In this document: positions 26,296 through 35,289 of the stretch, piece after piece
Layout: every line of letters starts with the position of its first letter
Numbering within the stretch: position 1 is the first letter of the stretch
From: Anaerosolibacter sp.
GTDB lineage: Bacteria; Bacillota; Clostridia; Peptostreptococcales; Thermotaleaceae
Direction of reading: 5' to 3'
Assembly (NCBI RefSeq): GCF_029240175.1
Contig: NZ_JARBTM010000011.1
Span: 95,510-159,509 of the forward strand
DNA: 64,000 nucleotides
The notes under the pieces: generated by a model
What the model was told of the DNA's origin: nothing
Databases searched by the model: none
What the model saw: only the letters and a program-made list of their open reading frames with translations
Translations under genes and position numbers: made by a program

Positions 26296-26397
26296 ATGAC
26301 ATACGAGGGCAAGCTGTATTATGGTTTGTTTGACATCTATCAAACGATGTTGAATATATTTTGGTTTAAGGGGGAGTGTATGAATGTCTCAAGATGA
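26296..26397 (+). CDS. Candidate 33-residue leader ORF upstream of ydhY
   Basis: ATG 26296 with a strong AAGGGGGAA ribosome site 8-9 bases upstream, ending at TGA 26395-26397, so it overlaps the start of ydhY (26384) by 14 bases. The peptide is aromatic-rich (MTYEGKLYYGLFDIYQ, then MLNIFWFKGEC). The overlap would couple translation of ydhY to it. I do not recognise a family. It could be a real small subunit or a leader peptide. Confidence 0.45.
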   Translation: MTYEGKLYYGLFDIYQTMLNIFWFKGECMNVSR

Positions 26398-27046
26398 AAG
26401 GAAAGGGTTTCTTGAAAGAGAAACGACGAGACGAGAGTTTTTGAAGCTAGCAGGTAAAGGTATGGCTGGGGCCGCCGTATCTGTCTCTTTTTTGAGTATG
26501 CTAGGCTTCACCCATGAGTCAGAGGCAGTGGCTGCATTTGCACTGTCGCAGGGTGTACTGATTGCTGATCGAAATCGGTGCACGGGTTGTCAACGATGTG
26601 AGCTTAATTGTACATCTTTGAATGATGGAAAAGTTCAACCGTTTATCTCAAGAGTTAAAGTAAGCAGAAATTACAATTACGGTGTGGATGGACCTAAGCT
26701 TTCCTACTGGAAAGAAGATGGACAATACGGAAACCTATTGATGACGCCTGAAACCTGCAAGCAGTGCAAGGATCCAGCTTGTGCAAATGCATGCCCAATG
26801 GGAGCCATTATTGCGGATCCAAAGACAGGCGCCCGCATTGTAGTGAAAGAAGATTGTGTAGGTTGTGGTAGTTGTACAAAAGCATGTCCATGGCATCTGC
26901 CGACTGTTGATCCTGAAACAAAGAAATCATCCAAGTGTGTACTGTGTGGCATGTGTGCGTCAAATTGTCCAACAAGCGCTTTAAACATCATTCCATGGGA
27001 AGATGTAAAAGTGGCGATGATTCGTCGTGGCTACATGTTGGGGTAG
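26384..27046 (+). CDS. ydhY: Four-cluster ferredoxin with twin-arginine signal (YdhY-like)
   Basis: 220 residues. The N-terminus carries a Tat signal, TTRREFLKLAGKG (R16, R17), followed by a hydrophobic stretch and a likely processing region near EAVAAFA. Four [4Fe-4S] sites follow: C66/69/72/76, C125/128/133/137, C158/161/164/168 and C185/188/191/195, an NrfC/HybA-like pattern. It resembles E. coli YdhY, whose operon continues with ydhV and ydhW as here. It would take electrons from YdhV. The tatA and tatC genes 3.6 kb downstream fit export. ATG 26384 after AAGGGGGAG. Confidence 0.9.
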   Translation: MSQDERKGFLERETTRREFLKLAGKGMAGAAVSVSFLSMLGFTHESEAVAAFALSQGVLIADRNRCTGCQRCELNCTSLNDGKVQPFISRVKVSRNYNYGVDGPKLSYWKEDGQYGNLLMTPETCKQCKDPACANACPMGAIIADPKTGARIVVKEDCVGCGSCTKACPWHLPTVDPETKKSSKCVLCGMCASNCPTSALNIIPWEDVKVAMIRRGYMLG

Positions 27047-27093
27047 ATTTTGCAAATTTCAAATTGGAAAAATATAGTTTGGGGGGACAGTAA

Positions 27094-29196
27094 ATGACTA
27101 AAGTAGGCGGATGGACAGGTAAGATTTTAAGGGTAAATCTTACAAATGGAAAAATATCAACTGAAGATACAATAAAATATAAAGATTTTATAGGTGGTAT
27201 GGGGATTGGCTATAAAGTGATGTTTGATGAAGTGCCAGCTGGAACAAAGGCTTTTGATGAAAACAATAAAATTATTTTCGGAGCAGGACCTTTAACTGGA
27301 TCAGGAGCACCATGTAGTTCTAGAACGAATATTACTTCTTTGCTCCCAAGCAATCCATACAATGCAGTATCTGACAGCCATATGGGTGGAAATTTTGCTG
27401 CAATGATGAAATATGCCGGATGGGATGCAATCATTGTTGAAGGTGCTTCTTCCAAACCAGTATGGCTGCGCATAGAAGATGACCAGGTATCGCTGGAGGA
27501 TGCTTCTGCTGTATGGGGGCAGGGAATATTTAAATCAACTGCTGAAATAGCAAGCATTATCGGAAATGAGGCCTCCATTGCTGCCATTGGGCAAGCCGGT
27601 GAAAATATGGTAAATCTTTCTGTGATCATGAATGGTACTTCCCATTCTGCTGGCGGCCACGGGGGCGTATTAGGATCCAAAAAATTAAAGGCCATTGCTA
27701 TAAAAGGTACTGGTGCAGTACATATAGCTGCTCATAAATATGAGTTGTTGAAATTAAATGAATACATGATGAAAGAGATCATTGGTGCCAACAATCAACA
27801 CGTAGTACCAAGAACTCCGCAGCCTTGGGCAGAATATCACAACAGCGGCAGTCGATGGCTATCAAGAAAAGGTCTATACTGGGGTGGAGCAGAGACGCCG
27901 ATCGAAACAGGAGAAAATCCTCCAGGTGATATGAAAAAAGTAGGCTTCAGAACGATGAAAGCAGTAATGGACTTGGGTCCTGTAGCTGAAAAATATACAA
28001 TTAGGATGGGTGGATGTCAATCTTGTCCGATTAGATGTCATTCACAGTTAAAAGTTCCACATCTTGAAAAATATGGATTGTCACCTTACGTTTCCAATAC
28101 CTGTGTTGGTTTCAGTGGACCAAATGGCGTTATGATCAAAGGAGTAACTGACCAATTTGAAGAAGGCGATAAGTCAATGATGGGCAAGATTGTTGGGGCG
28201 CAACTGACAGATGATTATGGCGTATGGTGTAACTATGGATTGATAGGAAAAGACTTTAAATATGCTTATAATACAGGTATATTAAAGAAAGTATTGCCTA
28301 AGGAAGAGTATGAGAGCATTCCATGGGATAAGTTAGAGGCAGGAGATCCAGCATTTTTGTTAGATTTCTATAGAAGAATTGCCTTTAAAGAGGGTGAATT
28401 AAGTCATCTTGGAGACGGTACATATTGGATTGCACAACGCTGGAACTATGGAGATGATTTCTGGCATGGTAACGACTATGGTGTATGGTCACCACTAGGA
28501 TTCCCAAAACACCATGCCAATGAGTCTGGTAGTCAAGTAGGGGCCCTAATATCCTGCATGTTCAACCGAGATGCCCAGTGTCACTCCCATATGAACTTTA
28601 TTGGGTCTGGATTGCCAATTGCCATTCAAAAAGAAATAGCTGCAGAGGTTTGGGGATCGCCTGATGCTATTGATGAGCCTGCAAATTATACACCTATGAA
28701 TGAATACAAAGCCAAGTTTGCAAAATGGAGTATCATTCGCAACTGCCTTCATGACTCTTTAACGCTATGTAACTGGATGTGGCCTATGACAGTTTCCCCT
28801 GTGATGGCTAGAAACTATAGAGGAGATACAGCTTTAGAGGCCAAATTCCTAAGCTTGATTACAGGAGAACAAATCAGTGAAGAGGATTTAGACTTAGCTG
28901 GAGAAAGAATCTTCACATTGCATAGAGCTCTGACAGTAAAACAAATGGGTACGATTGACATGAGAACAAAACATGATGTAATGAATGACTGGGTATATGA
29001 TGTAGATCCTGACAAGAAGGCATTTACTCCAGGAACTATCAAAATGGATAGAAATGATATGCAGATTGCGCTTACCATGTTCTATAAAGAAATGGGCTGG
29101 GATGAAAAAACAGGAGCACCTACAAAAGAAACATTGATTCGATTAGGCTTACAAGATGTTGCCAATGAGCTTGAAAGCTTGAAGCTTTTACCTTAG
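27094..29196 (+). CDS. ydhV: Aldehyde:ferredoxin oxidoreductase-family W/Mo enzyme (YdhV-like)
   Basis: 700 residues, the same length as E. coli YdhV and longer than archaeal AOR. The N-terminus GGWTGKILRVNLTNGKI is the AOR family start; AGPLTGSGAPCSSRTNIT (64-81) is in the pterin-binding domain; C308xxC311xxxC315 plus Cys559 (TLCNWMWP) should bind the [4Fe-4S] cluster. E. coli YdhV was reported to bind a bis-Mo-MPT cofactor without added nucleotide; metal and substrate here are unknown. It has no signal peptide of its own, so export would require riding with the Tat-signal YdhY. Ribosome site GGGGGGAC. Confidence 0.92.
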   Translation: MTKVGGWTGKILRVNLTNGKISTEDTIKYKDFIGGMGIGYKVMFDEVPAGTKAFDENNKIIFGAGPLTGSGAPCSSRTNITSLLPSNPYNAVSDSHMGGNFAAMMKYAGWDAIIVEGASSKPVWLRIEDDQVSLEDASAVWGQGIFKSTAEIASIIGNEASIAAIGQAGENMVNLSVIMNGTSHSAGGHGGVLGSKKLKAIAIKGTGAVHIAAHKYELLKLNEYMMKEIIGANNQHVVPRTPQPWAEYHNSGSRWLSRKGLYWGGAETPIETGENPPGDMKKVGFRTMKAVMDLGPVAEKYTIRMGGCQSCPIRCHSQLKVPHLEKYGLSPYVSNTCVGFSGPNGVMIKGVTDQFEEGDKSMMGKIVGAQLTDDYGVWCNYGLIGKDFKYAYNTGILKKVLPKEEYESIPWDKLEAGDPAFLLDFYRRIAFKEGELSHLGDGTYWIAQRWNYGDDFWHGNDYGVWSPLGFPKHHANESGSQVGALISCMFNRDAQCHSHMNFIGSGLPIAIQKEIAAEVWGSPDAIDEPANYTPMNEYKAKFAKWSIIRNCLHDSLTLCNWMWPMTVSPVMARNYRGDTALEAKFLSLITGEQISEEDLDLAGERIFTLHRALTVKQMGTIDMRTKHDVMNDWVYDVDPDKKAFTPGTIKMDRNDMQIALTMFYKEMGWDEKTGAPTKETLIRLGLQDVANELESLKLLP

Positions 29197-29209
29197 TAAA
29201 TGGGATATA

Positions 29210-29236
29210 GGATAAGGGGATATTATCCCCTTATCC
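29210..29236 (+). repeat. Perfect 12-bp inverted repeat between ydhV and ydhW
   Basis: GGATAAGGGGAT (29210-29221) and ATCCCCTTATCC (29225-29236) with a 3-base loop. No T-run follows, so it is more likely an mRNA processing or stability element than a terminator. Confidence 0.7.
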
Positions 29237-29271
29237 ACATATTTATAGAGAATACAAGGGGGAAAGCCAAC

Positions 29272-29820
29272 GTGGAAAAAGACAAAAAAGATAAGCTAAT
29301 GGTTACTGCTGATTTTGTCAGAAAGGCATCTATGGAGGTACGACTTGTAAAACCAGATGATTTTTTTGCAGAACCTATTTCTATGGATCAAGAGCAATTA
29401 CTTGATATATTGGAACAAGTGTTCAACAACCCAGATTTCGCTGATATCAAAACAATTCATGGCTCAGAAAGTCAATACTTCTATTCTTCAAATCATATGA
29501 CTGAAAGCTATGCTAAGATGCTGGTCCGTATAGAGGATAAGGATTTACTAAAAATGGTGGCTGAAACTGTACGCCATGAGTCAAAAATTTATCCTCGGCC
29601 TACAGATGGAAAGCTTTTTTCAACATCACCTTTTAGCTTTAATGCTGAGCAGTTAGATGATGTCGTAAGTCAACTAAAGAATCAAGAGAACTATCAAGAT
29701 ATTCAAGAAACCAGGGCTTCCAATGGAGCAATGTATTTATACTCTAATAGGTTTATGACGAGGGAGCATGCGATTGCTTTAACCGAATGGATTGAGGTGC
29801 TCCAGCATGAAACATCATAA
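29272..29820 (+). CDS. ydhW: YdhW-like protein with internal duplication
   Basis: 182 residues, soluble, no cysteine clusters. Two related segments are visible: about 34-88 (starting PISMDQEQLLDILEQ and containing YFYSSNHMT) and about 119-175 (starting SPFSFNAEQLDDVVSQ and containing YLYSNRFMT). Position after ydhV matches ydhW of E. coli, a protein of unknown function. GTG 29272 is chosen because AAGGGGG lies 9 bases upstream; the in-frame reading from 29200 would begin inside the hairpin. Probably an accessory or chaperone-like factor for the YdhV enzyme, by context only. Confidence 0.65.
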   Translation: MEKDKKDKLMVTADFVRKASMEVRLVKPDDFFAEPISMDQEQLLDILEQVFNNPDFADIKTIHGSESQYFYSSNHMTESYAKMLVRIEDKDLLKMVAETVRHESKIYPRPTDGKLFSTSPFSFNAEQLDDVVSQLKNQENYQDIQETRASNGAMYLYSNRFMTREHAIALTEWIEVLQHETS

Positions 29821-29838
29821 AATTGGGGGTCAATATCT

Positions 29839-30609
29839 ATGTCTGACAATATAATTAAGAGAAAATCTAACATCTGTGAGGAAGCTCCCGTAGATTTAAT
29901 ATTAAATGGTCAAAAGCTAGTAACCTTTATGTGTACCCCTATGAATCTGAAAGAATTAGCCTTGGGACATTTATATAGCAGAGGTCTTATCAAAAAAACG
30001 CAAGATGTGTTAACCTTGGCAGCCTGTGAAGATATGAAAAAAATATATGTTATAACTTCAAATAAAATAATAGATGAAGAGTACTCAATATCCAGTGTGC
30101 TAGCAAGCAGCTGTGGCAGCGGTACAATCTTTACGGAAAGACTTGTGAATGGTGGGAAAAACGATTCAGTATATACAATTACCGTAGAAAAATTGAAAGA
30201 GCTTTCCATTGAGATGTTTAAAAAAGCTGAATTGTATAAGAAAATGGGCGGTATGCATTGCGCATGTTTAAGTGATGGAAATAAAATAGCGATTCTAAGG
30301 GAAGATGTTGGAAGGCATAATGCTGTAGATAAGGTAATAGGAAAGGCTCTGTTCCAAGAAATTGATTTCAGCAAAGCCCTTATATTTACAACGGGACGTA
30401 TTTCATTGGATATGGTATTGAAAGCCGTTGCCGCAGGATTTCCTATTATTGTTTCTAGGAGTATTCCCACCAACTTGGCGTTAGATTTAGCTGATGAATT
30501 AGGAATTACAATTGTGGGCAGGGTTGTTTCGAGTCAGCCTATTGTTTATACCCATAGACAGCGCATAATCTGCGAATTTGAACATAATTTAGTAAATGAA
30601 TGTATGTAA
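29839..30609 (+). CDS. fdhD: FdhD-type sulfurtransferase for Mo/W enzyme maturation
   Basis: 256 residues. FdhD accepts sulfur from a cysteine desulfurase and passes it to the molybdenum cofactor of formate dehydrogenase. Family features are SSCGSGT (in place of the E. coli CxxC loop; only one Cys here), GGMHCACL, EDVGRHNAVDKVIG and TGRISLDMVLKA. No formate dehydrogenase gene is in the window, and the gene sits in the ydhYVW cluster, so it may serve YdhV or act in trans. ATG after TTGGGGGT. Confidence 0.92.
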   Translation: MSDNIIKRKSNICEEAPVDLILNGQKLVTFMCTPMNLKELALGHLYSRGLIKKTQDVLTLAACEDMKKIYVITSNKIIDEEYSISSVLASSCGSGTIFTERLVNGGKNDSVYTITVEKLKELSIEMFKKAELYKKMGGMHCACLSDGNKIAILREDVGRHNAVDKVIGKALFQEIDFSKALIFTTGRISLDMVLKAVAAGFPIIVSRSIPTNLALDLADELGITIVGRVVSSQPIVYTHRQRIICEFEHNLVNECM

Positions 30610-30642
30610 TACTAAGAATTTATATTATATGGAGGTGTATTT

Positions 30643-30822
30643 ATGTTTGGAAGAATAGGTGCTATGGAGCTTATCTTAATCTTAGCGATTGCATTGGTTA
30701 TATTTGGACCTTCAAAATTGCCTGAGATAGGAAAATCTCTTGGAAAGGCTATTGGAGAATTTAAGGATCATGCCAATAAAATTACAAAAGATATAGAGGT
30801 AACGGATGAGACTAAAAAATAG
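30643..30822 (+). CDS. tatA: Twin-arginine translocase pore subunit TatA
   Basis: 59 residues. One N-terminal membrane helix ([23 protein letters not shown]) with the FGPSKLP hinge, an amphipathic helix ([16 protein letters not shown]) and a charged tail. It starts at ATG 30643 after GGAGGTG and is followed 14 bp later by tatC. No tatB is present, as usual for Firmicutes. Linked to the Tat substrate YdhY. Confidence 0.93.
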   Translation: MFGRIGAMELILILAIALVIFGPSKLPEIGKSLGKAIGEFKDHANKITKDIEVTDETKK

Positions 30823-30836
30823 GGGATGAATCAGGC

Positions 30837-31583
30837 GTGAATGAAAATAAATTTACTTTGACTGAGCATTTGGCTGAGTTGCGCAAACGTCTTTTTATAA
30901 TTTTAATAGTAATCATTGGTACGAGCAGCATATGCTTCTTATACGTAGATAGGGCGATACAAGACATACTAAAACCAGCAAGTCAGTTGGAATTTGTGTA
31001 TCTGTCCCCCCCTGAACTGTTCTTGTCCTATGTGAAAATATCACTAGTTGCAGGGCTTATTATCTCATCTCCTATTACCTTTTATCAAATCTGGTTATTT
31101 ATAAAACCGGGTCTAGAGAAGTCGGAAAAAAGAATTATGTTGATTTCTTTATTTGCTGGGGTCTTCTTCTTTATTGCAGGAACGACCTTTGCATATAAAA
31201 TCATTTTGCCAATAACAATTGAATTTTTTGCTAATATTAAGGTTGAAGATATCGAACCTATGATTTCTTTTGGAAGCTATATTGGATTTATTAGCTCAAT
31301 ACTACTTTCCTTCGGACTCGTATTCGAAATGCCAATGTTGGTTGCATTACTTACGAGATTCAAGTTAATTTCTGCCCCAACATTGCGCAAGAATAGAAAA
31401 ATAGTGATTTTATTAGTATTCATTGTTGCTGCAATATTGACACCTCCAGATGTAATATCACAGATGCTTCTTGCTGGACCAATGTTGTTGCTATTTGAGT
31501 TTAGTATATTAATTTCATCGATTTTAGGAAAAGAGAAAAAAGAAGAGAATATATTAAAAAGAATTCCCTCTAGCAGCAATTAG
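30837..31583 (+). CDS. tatC: Twin-arginine translocase receptor TatC
   Basis: 248 residues with six membrane helices. The family start LTEHLAELRKRLF, the conserved Glu region (SPPELFLSYVKISL) and FVIAAILTPPD-type block (VFIVAAILTPPDVISQ) are visible. It recognises the twin-arginine motif. GTG 30837 is the only plausible start in this frame, with AGGGG upstream. It ends in a strong terminator that overlaps its stop codon, closing the cluster ydhY-tatC. Confidence 0.96.
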   Translation: MNENKFTLTEHLAELRKRLFIILIVIIGTSSICFLYVDRAIQDILKPASQLEFVYLSPPELFLSYVKISLVAGLIISSPITFYQIWLFIKPGLEKSEKRIMLISLFAGVFFFIAGTTFAYKIILPITIEFFANIKVEDIEPMISFGSYIGFISSILLSFGLVFEMPMLVALLTRFKLISAPTLRKNRKIVILLVFIVAAILTPPDVISQMLLAGPMLLLFEFSILISSILGKEKKEENILKRIPSSSN

Positions 31584-31605
31584 CACTGGAGGGAATTCTT
31601 TTTAA
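31556..31605 (+). terminator. Terminator after tatC
   Basis: AAAAAGAATTCCCTC (31556-31570) pairs perfectly with GAGGGAATTCTTTTT (31589-31603); 18-base loop containing the stop codon. Confidence 0.92.
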
Positions 31606-31701
31606 TGTTTTTCAGTGTTTGTACATAAAATAGGCTCCTATTGTAATAAATCATCAAAATAAAAAATATATTATAATAATCATAACATAAGGAGGGTATT
31701 T

Positions 31702-32448
31702 ATGAATAAATCATTTGGAAGAATGAAATATGATAGACTGAGGATGAACAATTATCCTAAAAGAATAAATCCGTACTTAACTACAGCTGGAAAAGGTGAA
31801 AATTTTTACAGAAAAACATTGAAGAAAATAATAATTTGTATGGGCATCGTATTGCTAGCTATCTTAATGAAGACGATTAACTTACCCTTTACGAACAAAG
31901 CAGTTGATATAGTAAAAACGACATTAAACAAGGAAGTAGATTTTAAACAGACGGGCAAACAAATATTGAAATACGCCCAGACGGTTCCGACACTTCCTCA
32001 TAAAGCTGCAAATGTATTTAACAATATGGGGAAAGAGAAGATTGATGGACTCACACTTCTTGCTCCAACTCAAGGCATGATCATTACGAGACATGGTGAA
32101 AGTATCGATCCTGTATTAAACACAAAAACATATCAGCTAGGGATTGAGATTATGCCAGGAACAAACAGGAGTATTGTATCGATTACAGATGGAGAAATCA
32201 TCGAAGTAGGTGAGAGTAAAAGTTTTGGAAAGTTTATCAAAATCCAGCATGGTGAGAACGTAAGTGCACTCTATGGAAATTGTGAAGAAATTTTTGTGAA
32301 CAAAGGTGAGAGCGTTAAAAGTGGGCAGGAACTGGGAAAACTGAGTAATTCTAAAACTGAGGATAGCGCGCTGCAGTTTTTGCTTTGGATAAATGATCAA
32401 GAGGTGGATCCTGAGGTATATATCAATTTTGATAAAACCAGTCTTTAA
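31702..32448 (+). CDS. spoIVFA: SpoIVFA-like degenerate M23 membrane protein
   Basis: 248 residues: basic cytoplasmic N-terminus, one membrane helix (about 43-58), then a lysostaphin-like domain (APTQGMIITRHG..., QLGIEIMPGTNRSIVSITDGEIIEVG). The HxxxD zinc motif of active M23 peptidases is replaced by QLGIEI and the second by NVSALYG, so it should be inactive. SpoIVFA is such a protein and tethers the protease SpoIVFB, encoded next. Ribosome site AAGGAGGG. Confidence 0.85.
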   Translation: MNKSFGRMKYDRLRMNNYPKRINPYLTTAGKGENFYRKTLKKIIICMGIVLLAILMKTINLPFTNKAVDIVKTTLNKEVDFKQTGKQILKYAQTVPTLPHKAANVFNNMGKEKIDGLTLLAPTQGMIITRHGESIDPVLNTKTYQLGIEIMPGTNRSIVSITDGEIIEVGESKSFGKFIKIQHGENVSALYGNCEEIFVNKGESVKSGQELGKLSNSKTEDSALQFLLWINDQEVDPEVYINFDKTSL

Positions 32449-32467
32449 GATAGTAGGTGGCCTATGA

Positions 32468-33346
32468 ATGACATTTATTAAAATAGCTGGAATTGAAATA
32501 AAAATTAACTATTTGTTATGTTTTACATTCATCATTTTTTTTATTTTTGGATACATAGAGAATGCAATTATTTCGTTTATTATTGTCTTTCTCCATGAAT
32601 TGAGCCATACAATAGTCGCAAAAATATTGGGGTACCATATTCATGATATTGAGATTTTTCCATTTGGTGGCGTTGCAAGAGTTGAAGAATTGATTAGCAT
32701 CAATCCAAAAGATGAGATTTTCATAGCTGTTGCAGGACCTATAGCAAACCTTCTTATGGCATTTATTGGTTATTATATGTATTATGGATTGTCCATACAA
32801 AATGAACGAATTGTCTTTTTTGTCTTTTCAAATGTGATGATAGGGATTTTTAATTTAATACCCATTCTTCCTTTAGATGGCGGCCGGATCATAAGGGCTT
32901 ATTTAGCGTATTTCATTGGTTTTAAAAAGGCAACAAAGATAATTGTTAATATATCAAAGCTTTGTAGTGTTGCTATTTTTTTGCTTGGTGGCTACATGAT
33001 AAGATATAATTATTTAAATATTTTTTTGTCAGGTATAGCTGTTTTCTTATATATTGCTGCCCAAAGAGAGTATAGGATGGCAGCTTTTATCTTTATAAAA
33101 GAAATAACACAAAAAAAACAGTCACTTCTTTCGAAGGGTGTTCTAAGTACTAAGCAGCTAGTTGCGGTAAAGGATACACCTGTAAAAGAAATAATGGATC
33201 AGTTCTTACCGAAGAAATATCATATCGTTATGGTTATGGATAGGAAATGTAAGCCCATGGGTTATTTAACAGAAACTGAAGTATTCGAAGGAATGATTAC
33301 ACATGGCATAAATGTGCCCCTAGAAAAGTTGTTAATAAATAGGTAA
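32468..33346 (+). CDS. spoIVFB: SpoIVFB-like M50 intramembrane metalloprotease
   Basis: 292 residues with about six helices. Zinc motif H43ELSH47 in a membrane segment and third ligand region LIPILPLDGGR (Asp137), then a C-terminal region resembling a CBS domain (KEIMDQFLPKKYHIVMVMDRK). In Bacillus SpoIVFB cleaves pro-sigma-K in the mother cell when ATP and BofA/SpoIVFA allow. The adjacent spoIVFA-like gene and a bofC-like gene at 60732 support sporulation. Confidence 0.9.
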   Translation: MTFIKIAGIEIKINYLLCFTFIIFFIFGYIENAIISFIIVFLHELSHTIVAKILGYHIHDIEIFPFGGVARVEELISINPKDEIFIAVAGPIANLLMAFIGYYMYYGLSIQNERIVFFVFSNVMIGIFNLIPILPLDGGRIIRAYLAYFIGFKKATKIIVNISKLCSVAIFLLGGYMIRYNYLNIFLSGIAVFLYIAAQREYRMAAFIFIKEITQKKQSLLSKGVLSTKQLVAVKDTPVKEIMDQFLPKKYHIVMVMDRKCKPMGYLTETEVFEGMITHGINVPLEKLLINR

Positions 33347-33450
33347 AATGGTACAATAGTAATACTATGCTAATGAAGAAAATTTAGGTATTTATGCAAC
33401 ATAGTATACAAATACTAAAGATAAGATGAAGCGTTGTAGGAGGATAATAA

Positions 33451-35289
33451 ATGACAAAAATTGATTTAGATGAACTACTTTATAAAGTTGAAAAGCCAGC
33501 CAGATATATTGGAAATGAGCTAAATAGTGTGAAAAAAGACTTAAATCAAGTTGATATACGTTTTGGATTTGCTTTTCCCGATGTATATGAGGTTGGTATG
33601 TCACACTTGGGCATGCATATTCTATATAATCTTTTAAACAATCAAAATGAGATATATTGTGAGAGAATCTTCTCGCCATGGGCAGATATGGAAGGATTAT
33701 TAAAGGAAAAAGAAATGCCTCTTTTTACCCTTGAAACTCATAGTCCCATTCATGAACTGGATTTTATTGGATTTACATTGCAATATGAACTGAGCTATTC
33801 AAATATCTTAAATATTTTGGCATTAGGAAATATCCCTTTACGGAGTAATGAACGAGGTATGGAGGATCCGATCATTATCGCAGGTGGACCGTGTGCCTAT
33901 AATCCTGAGCCCATTGCTGATATTGTTGATATTTTTGTTCTCGGAGAGGCAGAAGAGGTTATTTTAGAGCTTCTTGACAAATATAAGCTTTGGAAACATT
34001 CAGGAAGGAATAAAAAAGATTTTTATCATTCTATTGCAGGCATAAAGGGTGTCTACATACCATCGTTCTATAGGGTAGAGTATCATGAAAATGGAACACT
34101 TGACGCCTTTGTTCCATTAAGTGACAATGCGCCTAATAAAATTTCTAAAAGAATTATTAAAAATTTAGACGATGTATATTTTCCTGAAAAGGTTATTGTC
34201 CCATTTATTGATGTGGTACATAATCGTGCGATGGTTGAGATTTTTAGAGGTTGTACACGGGGGTGTAGATTTTGCCAAGCGGGCATGATTTATAGACCTG
34301 TCCGAGAACGTTCTGTTGACAAGGTAAAAGATTTGGCCCATGAGATCATCAATAATACAGGATACGAAGAATTGTCTCTCTCTTCATTGAGCACCAGTGA
34401 TTATTCTGGCTTAAATGATTTAATCAGACATTTAATAGATAAATATGGCGAACAAAAGGTAGGTCTTTCATTACCTTCTCTTAGGCTTGATTCTTTCACG
34501 CTGCAACTGATTGAAGAAATCCAAAAGATCAGAAAAACAGGACTTACCTTTGCTCCAGAAGCCGGAACCCAGAGATTACGCGATGTGATTAATAAGGGGG
34601 TAACAGAAGAAGACCTAATTCAAGCCATGGAAAATGCATTTTCTTTGGGTTGGAATAATGTCAAGCTCTATTTTATGATAGGACTGCCTACAGAAACCTA
34701 CGAGGACCTAGATGGAATTGTAGATTTAGCCCATAAGGTAGTTGAAACCTATTATAAAGTACCAAAGGAAAAGAGAAACAAAGGATTAAATGTCACGATT
34801 AGTACTTCTTCCTTTGTACCAAAGCCGTTTACTCCTTTTCAGTGGGAGGCTCAAGATTCTATTGAAACATTAAGAGAAAAACAAATATACTTAAAAGGAA
34901 AATTGCGGCATAAAAACATTAAGTACAGCTACCATCATACCGAAACGAGCTTTCTCGAAGGCGTTTTTGCAAGAGGAGATAGAAAGCTAGGAGAGGTACT
35001 TATTAAAGCATGGGAAAATGGTTGTAAGTTTGATGGCTGGCATGATTTCTTTAAATATGATCAATGGATGAAAGCTTTTGAAGATTGTAATATTGATCCT
35101 CACTTTTATGCAAGTCGGAAGCGCAGCTATGAAGAGATGTTGCCCTGGGAGCATATAGAAATAGGGATTACGAAACAATATTTGAAAAAAGAAAACGAAA
35201 GAGCCCAAGAGGCTGTCTTGACCCACGACTGTCGAACAAGCTGCACAGGTTGTGGTATAAATCAAGGGTTTATAGGTGGTGTATGTTAA
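33451..35289 (+). CDS. B12-binding-domain radical SAM protein (TIGR03960 type)
   Basis: 612 residues. N-terminal cobalamin-binding-like domain (FPDVYEVGMSHLGMHILYNLL), radical SAM core with RGCTRGCRFCQAG (CxxxCxxC for the [4Fe-4S] cluster) and a C-terminal part ending in HDCRTSCTGCGI, a possible extra metal or cluster site. The family always pairs with the TIGR03936 protein that follows and lies near rng/rplU in Clostridia. The substrate is not established. ATG after GTAGGAGGA. Confidence 0.9.
   Translation: MTKIDLDELLYKVEKPARYIGNELNSVKKDLNQVDIRFGFAFPDVYEVGMSHLGMHILYNLLNNQNEIYCERIFSPWADMEGLLKEKEMPLFTLETHSPIHELDFIGFTLQYELSYSNILNILALGNIPLRSNERGMEDPIIIAGGPCAYNPEPIADIVDIFVLGEAEEVILELLDKYKLWKHSGRNKKDFYHSIAGIKGVYIPSFYRVEYHENGTLDAFVPLSDNAPNKISKRIIKNLDDVYFPEKVIVPFIDVVHNRAMVEIFRGCTRGCRFCQAGMIYRPVRERSVDKVKDLAHEIINNTGYEELSLSSLSTSDYSGLNDLIRHLIDKYGEQKVGLSLPSLRLDSFTLQLIEEIQKIRKTGLTFAPEAGTQRLRDVINKGVTEEDLIQAMENAFSLGWNNVKLYFMIGLPTETYEDLDGIVDLAHKVVETYYKVPKEKRNKGLNVTISTSSFVPKPFTPFQWEAQDSIETLREKQIYLKGKLRHKNIKYSYHHTETSFLEGVFARGDRKLGEVLIKAWENGCKFDGWHDFFKYDQWMKAFEDCNIDPHFYASRKRSYEEMLPWEHIEIGITKQYLKKENERAQEAVLTHDCRTSCTGCGINQGFIGGVC

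Noticed and set aside
33363..33406. TACTATG/CATAGTA inverted repeat before the radical SAM gene
   Set aside because: Only 7 bp AT-rich with a 30-base loop and no other context; could easily arise by chance.
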